A stretch of 26,434 bases of DNA. Origin: a virus. The notes below the pieces were generated by a model, which made no database searches, was not told the origin of the DNA, and saw nothing but the letters and a program-made list of their open reading frames with translations. Shown one piece after another: positions 14,505-20,838 of the stretch (positions are counted from its first letter, which is position 1; every line of letters begins with the position of its first letter). A program made the position numbers and the translations under genes. The stretch is from positions 1 through 26,434 of the IMG/VR virus record IMGVR_UViG_3300004806_000084. The stretch is one strand, 5' to 3'.

Positions 14505-15416
14505 ATGCCATCCCTAACTGAAGGCCAAATCACCATCGGCGGTCCGTGCAAGATCACCGACCCCAACGGCACCATCTACACCGAAGGCGATGTGGTGCTC
14601 GAACCCAACCCCGTCTTTCGCGCCCTTCCCTCCGCCGTCCTCGGCGAGCAGGATGACGCGCTGGTGGACGGCTGGTGGACCGTGAAATTCAAGCCGAAGT
14701 CCGTCTGGACGGCCGGCTATCGCGGCGTGCTGCTGCCGAATGCGTTTTACAATTATGCGCAGACCGGTGCGCCACTGATCGGCGCGGCCAACCGGGCGGT
14801 CACCATCATCGGCGCGGAAGGCCACGGCTTCACGCTCACCCGCGCGATCACCACCACGATGCCGGTGGTTTACGCCGGCCTGGGCGAGTCGGTTTACGGC
14901 GATGCGGAGATGACCGCGTTCCTCGGCGACGGCAAGGCGCTGACGGATGCCGACGCCTTCCTGGTGGAAAACACCACCGCGTGGTCGCAGAGTGATTATC
15001 CGACCTCGCATCAGGAGCAGCTCGCCACGCTCGCCTGGGGCGCGGTCACCGGCTGGTCCAACGTCTTTGCCGAGGCCGGCTTCAAACTCTCGCACGAGTT
15101 CAAGACCAACCCGATCAAGCAGGGCAACATCACGATTGATAAAAAGGTCGCGGGCTATCGCGGGATGCTTTCCTTCCTGCCGCAGCAGCCGTCCACGACG
15201 CAACTGCAGACGGCGCTGAACTTCGTGATCGGCTCGCGCCGGAGCGACAACGCCAACAATGCCGTCGTCACCGCGACCGGCATGAGCATCACGGTCTATT
15301 CCACCGCGCTCCGCAAGATCGCGTATCACTTCGACAACAAGCTGAACCGGCACGGCGAGCTGCAGCTCGTCACCGCCATGACCGGCGCGTCCACCACGCG
15401 CCTAGCCTTCGCTTAA
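14505..15416 (+). CDS. Major tail tube protein
   Basis: A 303-residue beta-rich protein after an A-rich leader without a Shine-Dalgarno site. It begins with ITIGGPCKITDPNGTIYTEGD and carries repeated strand segments (DALVDGWWTVKFKPKSVWT, RGVLLPNAFYNYAQTG). It later has ITIDKKVAGYRGMLSFLP and a C-terminus with LQLVTAMTGASTTRL. Order (terminator-like, this gene, small gene, tip gene), single copy and large size suggest the tube of a long non-contractile tail; no sheath-type gene is nearby. A strong leader fits the high copy number. A family name is not assigned. Confidence 0.65.
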   Translation: MPSLTEGQITIGGPCKITDPNGTIYTEGDVVLEPNPVFRALPSAVLGEQDDALVDGWWTVKFKPKSVWTAGYRGVLLPNAFYNYAQTGAPLIGAANRAVTIIGAEGHGFTLTRAITTTMPVVYAGLGESVYGDAEMTAFLGDGKALTDADAFLVENTTAWSQSDYPTSHQEQLATLAWGAVTGWSNVFAEAGFKLSHEFKTNPIKQGNITIDKKVAGYRGMLSFLPQQPSTTQLQTALNFVIGSRRSDNANNAVVTATGMSITVYSTALRKIAYHFDNKLNRHGELQLVTAMTGASTTRLAFA

Positions 15417-15453
15417 AATTCCGCGCAACTAAACCATCAAACACAAAACAAAA

Positions 15454-15744
15454 ATGAAAACCAAGATCCTCCTCATCAATGACTCCGCTCCCGGCCTGCC
15501 GGCGGCGACCGCCCTCACGTCGGCCACGGCCGGCCAAACTCTTGACGGCCTGAAGACGGCGCTGACGTCGGCCGACGCCACGCTCCAGGGCTTGCTCAAA
15601 GACCCGCACTTCGCCAACTGTCCCTTCCTCGCCCCGATCCGCAGCGGCGTGTTGAACGGCGCGTTGAGCCGTTTTGAACATCTCGAAAAATGGCTGGCCG
15701 CCAATCCGGTGCCCGCGCCGGCCGCCGCCACCGCCAACCAATAA
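15454..15744 (+). CDS. Possible tail assembly chaperone or accessory protein
   Basis: A 96-residue protein with an A-rich leader. After a short strand (KTKILLINDS) it is mainly helical (LDGLKTALTSADATLQGLLKD; SRFEHLEKWLAANP) and ends in a Pro/Ala-rich tail. It sits directly after the tube gene, where tail assembly chaperones lie, but I see no slippery sequence or second frame to make the usual G-GT pair. No family is recognised. A strong hairpin follows its stop. Confidence 0.55.
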   Translation: MKTKILLINDSAPGLPAATALTSATAGQTLDGLKTALTSADATLQGLLKDPHFANCPFLAPIRSGVLNGALSRFEHLEKWLAANPVPAPAAATANQ

Positions 15745-15752
15745 TTGTCATC

Positions 15753-15791
15753 CTGCCGGCCGGCTGCCGTTGGACGGCCGCCGACCGGCAG
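15753..15791 (+). terminator. 18-position GC-rich hairpin
   Basis: CTGCCGGCCGGCTGCCGT pairs with ACGGCCGCCGACCGGCAG at 16 of 18 positions, with a three-base loop, starting eight bases after the stop at 15744. There is no T run. It resembles the hairpins after the capsid and pilin-like genes and is probably a transcript-stability or attenuation element. Confidence 0.6.
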
Positions 15792-15801
15792 CGGTGGCGC
15801 A

Positions 15802-16248
15802 ATGCCAATTGTGCCGGCCATCTGCTACATCTTTTATCCAGGGGGAAACAACCAGCCAATCACGCTGGGTGATGACGCCGTGGGTGATCGCATCTCCGGG
15901 GCCACCCCGCAGTTCGATCCGCAGAGCGAGCTGGTGAAATTCGGCGGGGCGGCGTTCGGGGTGTTGATCGAGCATGGCAACGGCATCCATTCCCTCACCT
16001 GGCGCGTGGACCGCAACCACTTGACGCTCGCTGCGGCGGAACAATTCCGGCTGGATCACCCCGCCAGCCTCCCGGTGATCTTGGGCATCGCGCCCGGCAT
16101 CCTGCAGGAACTGAACCACGATGGGACGACGCGTTTTTTCCAGAACTGCGTCCGCCCCAAAATCAAGTGTGTGAGCTGGGACGGCCAGAGCACCATTTTT
16201 GAATACTCGGTCCAATTTGGAAAAGTCACCCGCACTATCAACCTCTAA
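15802..16248 (+). CDS. Unknown tail protein, 148 aa
   Basis: Start taken at ATG 15802 (MPIVPAICYIFYPGG); an upstream TTG at 15745 would place the hairpin inside the gene. The protein is strand-rich (FDPQSELVKFGGAAFGVLIEH; LTWRVDRNHLTLA), with SWDGQSTIFEYSVQFGKVT near the C-terminus, a pattern compatible with a distal tail or tail-tip beta protein. No family is recognised. It is followed at once by the fibre genes. Confidence 0.6.
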   Translation: MPIVPAICYIFYPGGNNQPITLGDDAVGDRISGATPQFDPQSELVKFGGAAFGVLIEHGNGIHSLTWRVDRNHLTLAAAEQFRLDHPASLPVILGIAPGILQELNHDGTTRFFQNCVRPKIKCVSWDGQSTIFEYSVQFGKVTRTINL

Positions 16249-16253
16249 AAATT

Positions 16254-17972
16254 ATGATTCACGATTTACGATTGACGATTAAACGCGTGCTGCTGCTCGC
16301 CTTGTTTTTTTTCGCACTCCGCACTCCGCCTTCCGCATTAGGAACGCCCTGCATTTATTCCGCCAACAATTTTCTGTGGGCCTATGGCTTCGGTCCCAAC
16401 CCGCTGACCAACGCCATCTCCATCCAGCCGGTTTATTCCACGCAGGTGACGATCTATGGCACCAACCTCATCACCGGCGCGGCGCAGACGGTTAATCCCG
16501 ACACCAACGGTGTGGCGCAGTTTAATCTCTATCCCAACAGCTACCTGCTGCAGATCGCGGGCCTGAACTATTCGCTGCCGTTCAACGTGCCGGACCAGAC
16601 CAACGTCCTGAACATCGGCCTCGCGGCTCCGGCGGTGGGCACCTACACCTATACGAACAATTCCAACTTCCGGGTGAACGGCTCGCCGGGGGATAATTAT
16701 CCCGGCACGCTGACGGAAAAAATCCTCGCGGCCAACGGGCTGCTGCTGACCACCAACAATGTGGGTGGCAACCTTTGCCTGCAGCTTGCGCTGCCGGCCG
16801 GCCTGCTCTACGCCAACGCCACCAACACGGTGATGACCGCCCTCGGCGCGCAAATCAATGGCGCGAGCAATGTGCTCGAATCGCAGATTTACACCTTTCT
16901 GCCGAATGGCACCAACAACATCGGGAGCGCTGGCAATCCCTACGGCACGCAGAACAACATCGCGTTCGGTGGCACCAACAACACCTGGCCGGTGTGGCCG
17001 GCTTACAACAGCGCCATCATCGGCGGTCGCGGCAACCAGGTGTCGGGGCAGAACGTGACGCCGGCCAACGAGGCGCTGGGAATCTTCTGTGGCATTGGCG
17101 ACCTGATCCAATGGCCCTGTTGGAACTCGCAAATCATCGGCGGGATGTTCGACACCTTGTCGGCGAACACCGGGACGGTGATCGTCGGTGGCACGAACTG
17201 CACCGCCGGCGGTTTTGGTTACTTCAATCTGGTTTTGGGCGGCTACAAGAATCAGGTCGGCGGCTGCAGTTATTCCATCGCCGCCGGTGCCGGCGCGGTC
17301 GCCAACCAGAACAGCACGTTTGTTTGGTCGGACAGCCAGGGCTTGACCAACAACTTCACCACCACGGCCCCGGACGAGTTCCTGATCCGGGCGCGCGGCG
17401 GCGTGGGCATCAACACGAACAATCCCGGAACCAACGCGCTGGAGGTGGCCGGCAATGCGGACTTCGCGAACGCCAGCATCAGCGGCGTCAGTATGTTCAC
17501 GCTCTTCAGCACCACGGCCGTTAGTAATGCGCTCTCCGTTATTTGGAATTACAATTTGAATTCCGTCAGCAACGCGCTGCAGGTGCAGATCACGGCGGTC
17601 AGCAATGCGACGGTCACGGCGAGCAACACGCTCGCGGCCCGGCTCGCGGCCACCAACGCCGCGCTCGTGGCGCTGGTGCAGACGACCTCCAACAGTTTCG
17701 CCGCCAACATCGGGCCGGCCAAGGCGCTGACCGCGACCGTGCCGGCCACTTACAGCAGCATCGGCATCGGCTTCAGCACGCCGCTCATGCCGGATGGAAA
17801 TTATTCCGTGACGCTCACGCCCCAGGACCAGGCCACGGCGGAAGCGCCCTTGAACGGCATCGTGTGGTGGGTTGGTTCCAAGAATGCCAGCGGCTTCACC
17901 ATCTACACTACTTACGCGACCAACGCCTACAACCTGAACTTTGAATGCCAGGTCAAAGAGAACACCCAATAA
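16254..17972 (+). CDS. Tail fibre-like protein with signal peptide (fibre 1)
   Basis: A 572-residue protein. Residues 1-30 form a signal peptide-like start (MIHDLRLTIKRVLLLALFF then SALG-TP), its n-region encoded by 7-bp repeats. A beta domain follows (about 50-120, shared in pattern with fibre 2: TNG...NLYPNSYLLQ...SLPFNV...TNVLNI). Next come stalk-type repeats like YadA/Hia heads (SAIIGGRGNQVSG, SQIIGGMFDTLSAN, FNLVLGGYKNQVGG) with VGINTNNPGTNALEV typical of phage fibres. A coiled coil (440-490) and a C-terminal lectin-like beta domain complete it. A trimeric fibre or adhesin is likely. The signal peptide on a phage fibre is odd. Confidence 0.7.
   Translation: MIHDLRLTIKRVLLLALFFFALRTPPSALGTPCIYSANNFLWAYGFGPNPLTNAISIQPVYSTQVTIYGTNLITGAAQTVNPDTNGVAQFNLYPNSYLLQIAGLNYSLPFNVPDQTNVLNIGLAAPAVGTYTYTNNSNFRVNGSPGDNYPGTLTEKILAANGLLLTTNNVGGNLCLQLALPAGLLYANATNTVMTALGAQINGASNVLESQIYTFLPNGTNNIGSAGNPYGTQNNIAFGGTNNTWPVWPAYNSAIIGGRGNQVSGQNVTPANEALGIFCGIGDLIQWPCWNSQIIGGMFDTLSANTGTVIVGGTNCTAGGFGYFNLVLGGYKNQVGGCSYSIAAGAGAVANQNSTFVWSDSQGLTNNFTTTAPDEFLIRARGGVGINTNNPGTNALEVAGNADFANASISGVSMFTLFSTTAVSNALSVIWNYNLNSVSNALQVQITAVSNATVTASNTLAARLAATNAALVALVQTTSNSFAANIGPAKALTATVPATYSSIGIGFSTPLMPDGNYSVTLTPQDQATAEAPLNGIVWWVGSKNASGFTIYTTYATNAYNLNFECQVKENTQ
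16256..16283 (+). repeat. 7-bp repeats over the fibre 1 start
   Basis: Three GATTNAC units (C, T and G at the variable base) and a fourth diverged unit (GATTAAA) follow immediately after the AT of the ATG. They encode the n-region of the signal peptide. Because the unit is not a multiple of three, gain or loss of one would shift the frame of the fibre gene. Confidence 0.8.
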
Positions 17973-17997
17973 GCAGCGTGACGCTGCACCCAAATTA
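17968..17997 (+). repeat. 30-bp leader repeat, copy 2
   Basis: The same 30 bases as 1376-1405, spanning the fibre 1 stop, the GCAGCG/CGCTGC hairpin and ACCCAAATTA. The fibre 2 ATG at 18001 follows after three bases, the same distance as in copy 1. Confidence 0.85.
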
Positions 17998-18000
17998 TTT

Positions 18001-18993
18001 ATGAAAAAAATCATCGCCATTTCCGCTTTCAGCTTTTTGCTTTCCGCTTTGGGAACTCCGGTGCTCTTTCCGCTGCAGACGATTTCCGGCCAGCCGTTGA
18101 CGGCCGGGTTCAGCATCACTCCAGACGCGCGGCTGAATCCGCAGACGGATGGCAGCAACATCTTTGGCGGCTTCCCGCTGGCGCAGCAGCGGCTGACGAA
18201 CGGCGCGGCCGTGATCAACCTGGTGCCGGGCGGTTACTCGCTGCTCGCGCCGGGCTGGACGCACTCGCTGCATTTCAACGTGAACGCCGGCACCAATATT
18301 GTCAACGTGGTCACGCTCATCACCAACCTCGCGAGTTATTTCCCGGTCACGTTCGGTGGCGGACCCGTCACCAACATTGACAACGCGACCGGAACGAATG
18401 TGGTGATTAATGATTATAGCGGAGTATTGCTTCAGGCTCCTTCATCGTCACCATACATCCCGCCTCTGTATTCAACGGTTTCGGGTGGGAATGTTGACAT
18501 AGGAACCGGACGCGATGCCATCGGAGTAGCTGGCGGTTCTGGAGGAACCGTTCAGATTGGTTGCGGAGGCGCGTCATCTATTGGACAAGGTGGTTCTGGT
18601 GGCATCGTGAAGCTGGCTATTGGTGGTAGCTTCGGTGGAACCGATGGGCAGACGACCGTTGGCTATCTCACCGCTCTTGATTTTGCGCAGTTTAATGGAG
18701 GGATAAATTTGGCTGGCGGTTTGACCGTTGATTCGTTAAGTGACGGAACAGGAACTTTCCCGGCAGCTAATGCTATTGTGACCACCAACTCGACGGTGTC
18801 AACGTCGAAACTAATTGGCGTGGTGACTAACATCATCAACTCTGTCGCCGGCGTCATCACCAATGCCGGGCTGGTCTGGTATTCGGTGAAGACGAACGCC
18901 GCCCCGAACTTCGCCGCGCCGAGCGGTTCCATCTGCACGACCACCAACGGTCAATTCTTTGTGCGTTCTAATACGGTCTGGCTGTTGAAGTAA
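18001..18993 (+). CDS. Tail fibre-like protein with signal peptide (fibre 2), Gly-rich tip
   Basis: A 330-residue protein. Start at ATG 18001 after the repeat; the longer frame from 17941 overlaps fibre 1. A signal peptide (MKKIIAISAFSFLLSALG) is followed by a beta domain matching fibre 1 in pattern (TNGAAVINLVPGGYSL ... SLHFNVNAGTNIVNV). Residues about 155-225 are Gly-rich (GGSGGTVQIGCGGASS, GGSGGIVKLAIGG), as in polyglycine-helix tips of phage adhesins. The coding DNA at about 18406-18830 is visibly less GC-rich than its flanks. This suggests a swapped tip with the anchor kept. A host-range or surface-binding role is likely. Confidence 0.7.
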   Translation: MKKIIAISAFSFLLSALGTPVLFPLQTISGQPLTAGFSITPDARLNPQTDGSNIFGGFPLAQQRLTNGAAVINLVPGGYSLLAPGWTHSLHFNVNAGTNIVNVVTLITNLASYFPVTFGGGPVTNIDNATGTNVVINDYSGVLLQAPSSSPYIPPLYSTVSGGNVDIGTGRDAIGVAGGSGGTVQIGCGGASSIGQGGSGGIVKLAIGGSFGGTDGQTTVGYLTALDFAQFNGGINLAGGLTVDSLSDGTGTFPAANAIVTTNSTVSTSKLIGVVTNIINSVAGVITNAGLVWYSVKTNAAPNFAAPSGSICTTTNGQFFVRSNTVWLLK

Positions 18994-18994
18994 T

Positions 18995-19273
18995 ATGCCT
19001 AGCGCCACAAAAGTCGTCGCCATCGCCGCCGCCATCATCTTCGCGGCCACGGTCATTCCGTTGCTGGCACCCAAGCCCGCACCGGCCGGCTATGATCTCC
19101 CGCCGTTTCAATATCCCACGAACATGGAGCGGTTCGCGTGGAGCCTTCAGAGCAGCACGGACCTGGTGACGTGGACGACGGAGATGAGTTGGCCTAGCGG
19201 CCTGGTCGCCGGCGGCGCGATCAACATCGTGCGCGACGGACAGCATAAGTTCTACCGGATGCAGGGCAAATGA
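18995..19273 (+). CDS. Small membrane-anchored protein with Verrucomicrobia-type beta repeat
   Basis: A 92-residue protein starting one base after fibre 2. It has an N-terminal membrane anchor or signal (VVAIAAAIIFAATVIPLLA, 6-24). The rest is one beta module, FAWSLQSSTDLVTWTTE ... GQHKFYRMQGK. That module (LQ-SSTDLVTW ending in FYR) is frequent in secreted proteins of Verrucomicrobiota, and fibre 3 carries a relaxed copy (YSIQTSTNILLGSAGF ... DLSRFYRA). It is likely exported and associated with the fibres. Its function is not known. Confidence 0.6.
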   Translation: MPSATKVVAIAAAIIFAATVIPLLAPKPAPAGYDLPPFQYPTNMERFAWSLQSSTDLVTWTTEMSWPSGLVAGGAINIVRDGQHKFYRMQGK

Positions 19274-19274
19274 C

Positions 19275-19436
19275 ATGAAATCCAAGACCCGCAAAATCTG
19301 TTTTGCCAGCGGCGCGAACGCCGAGGCCACGCTGGCGGCCGTGCGCGCGTATTCTGAAAACGCCTGCACCGCGCCGATCCGGCCAATCGTGGCCGTCCGC
19401 CAGGACAAATCGGCAATCGGCAATCGTAAATCGTAA
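19275..19436 (+). CDS. Small basic protein, 53 aa
   Basis: ATG one base after the previous stop; it ends eight bases before the tape-measure start. The product is MKSKTRKICFASGANAE and onwards, with two cysteines and a basic tail (QDKSAIGNRKS) encoded by 7-bp repeats. It occupies an otherwise empty stretch and follows the tight spacing of the operon, so it is probably expressed. Tail assembly chaperones often lie directly before the tape measure, but no frameshift site is seen. No family is recognised. Confidence 0.5.
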   Translation: MKSKTRKICFASGANAEATLAAVRAYSENACTAPIRPIVAVRQDKSAIGNRKS

Positions 19437-19440
19437 ATTT
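19407..19440 (+). repeat. 7-bp repeats before the tape-measure gene
   Basis: AAATCGG, CAATCGG, CAATCGT, AAATCGT and a partial AAATTT. Read on the opposite strand this is the same ACGATT-family heptamer as at the fibre 1 start (16256-16283). It spans the stop of the small basic gene and stops three bases before ATG 19444. Confidence 0.8.
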
Positions 19441-19443
19441 GTT

Positions 19444-20838
19444 ATGGCCGACAACCAACTCGACATCCTGGTCAAGCTCGGCGTCATCGGCAAAGAGGAC
19501 GTCAAGGCCGTCAACGATCTGATGGCGGAGACGAAGCAGACAACCGACAAGGTTTCTGAATCCACCGAAACCGCAAATAAGCATCATGGCGAGACGCGGC
19601 TGGTATTTACCGAGCTGAACAAAATTGTTCCCGGTCTGGGCCATGCGATGCACGCCGCGTTTGCCGGCCCGCTGGGTCCGATCATCCTGCTCGGCATCGC
19701 CATCAAGGAAACGCAGGACAAGCTCAAGGAATACAACGCTGAACTGGACAAGGTGACCGAGTCGGAGGTGGCTGAACATCAGGCGAACATTGACCGGGTA
19801 AAAACCGCTTGGACGAATGCCGCGGTGGAACTGGGAAAATATTATGCCGCGCTGGAGACGGCCGGCGGGGAAAAAGACCCCATTAAAAAACAACTGGAAA
19901 ACATCCGGGCCGTCACGGATGCCCAACTTGACTCCAGCAAGAAAATCGTCGAGGCGCTGGGCAAGCAGGAGCTGGCTTACGCCCGCGCCCACGGCGGCAG
20001 CCCGGAGCAGATCGCCGCCATCGAGGAGCGCATCCGCCGGGAGACCGAAGGTATCGACGCGCGCAAGGAATATGGTGACGGATTGGGTGAGTTGAAACAG
20101 GAGCAGCAAACCCGCGCCGCCCAGGACGCTCCACTGAAGGCGGCGGCGGAGAAAGCCCTGGCTGAATCCGCGCGCGCCAAAGACAATTTCGAGGACAACG
20201 AAGCGGAGCGCGCGAATCTTGAAAGCCAGCTTAATCCCACCACGGAGGCCGGCCAGGCGCGGCTGAAAAAAGAGCAGGAAGCCGAGGCCAAACTGGAGCG
20301 CGCGAAAAATCTGCCGGCCGGCACCATGTCGGGGGGCACCGCGCCGGCGGTGGACAACTCAATTCAAAACGCCCGCATGGTGAAAGCGGCCGAGGAAGAA
20401 ATTGAGCGAAACCGCAAGGAGCGGGAGGCCATAGAGAAGCGCCTGGCGCAAACCGCCGCCGAAGTCACGCCGCTGGAAACGGCCGCTGAATCCGCTCAAA
20501 AAAAAGCAACGGCCGCGACCGGCAAAAGTGAAACCAATCGCGCCCGGTTAAATGAATTGCCGGAAGAGATTGACCAGGCTGGCAAGGTTGAATCTGCCAA
20601 GCAACATGGCCGGGAAGTGGTGGATGCCATCAACACGCATGGTGGTAAAACCAATCAATCATTGGGCGAGTTGGCGGCAGCGGTAAAGCTGACCGAACAA
20701 CAGAAGCTGAATATCGTCGCCGGCATTTTGAACCTTACTTTGTCGTGGCAACAGGTTTGGGCCGGGCTTGAGACTCGTCTGGCTATCCAGGAGCAGGCGC
20801 TGGCGAATCTGAAATCAACGACGCACCACGCGCCATGA
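19444..20838 (+). CDS. Tape measure-like coiled-coil tail protein
   Basis: A 464-residue protein; start at ATG 19444 (MADNQLDILVKLGVIG), directly after the heptamer leader. It has a helical N-terminus, one hydrophobic segment (GPLGPIILLGIAI, about 75-87), then about 350 residues of Glu/Lys/Ala-rich coiled coil (AAEKALAESARAKDNFED; AAEEEIERNRKEREAIEKR). Length, composition and position before the hub gene fit the tape measure that sets tail length and is ejected during infection. It is short for that class, suggesting a short tail if so. It overlaps the hub gene by ATGA. Confidence 0.65.
   Translation: MADNQLDILVKLGVIGKEDVKAVNDLMAETKQTTDKVSESTETANKHHGETRLVFTELNKIVPGLGHAMHAAFAGPLGPIILLGIAIKETQDKLKEYNAELDKVTESEVAEHQANIDRVKTAWTNAAVELGKYYAALETAGGEKDPIKKQLENIRAVTDAQLDSSKKIVEALGKQELAYARAHGGSPEQIAAIEERIRRETEGIDARKEYGDGLGELKQEQQTRAAQDAPLKAAAEKALAESARAKDNFEDNEAERANLESQLNPTTEAGQARLKKEQEAEAKLERAKNLPAGTMSGGTAPAVDNSIQNARMVKAAEEEIERNRKEREAIEKRLAQTAAEVTPLETAAESAQKKATAATGKSETNRARLNELPEEIDQAGKVESAKQHGREVVDAINTHGGKTNQSLGELAAAVKLTEQQKLNIVAGILNLTLSWQQVWAGLETRLAIQEQALANLKSTTHHAP

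Noticed and set aside
15454-15744. Programmed frameshift in a tail chaperone pair
   Set aside because: I looked for a slippery heptamer near the end of the gene and a continuing frame and found neither; a hairpin and stop follow instead.
16338-18218. A 626-codon minus-strand frame over the fibre genes
   Set aside because: It is the antisense shadow of GC-rich coding DNA, with Arg/Val/Gly-rich content and no domain. The plus-strand frames have clear signal peptides and fibre motifs.
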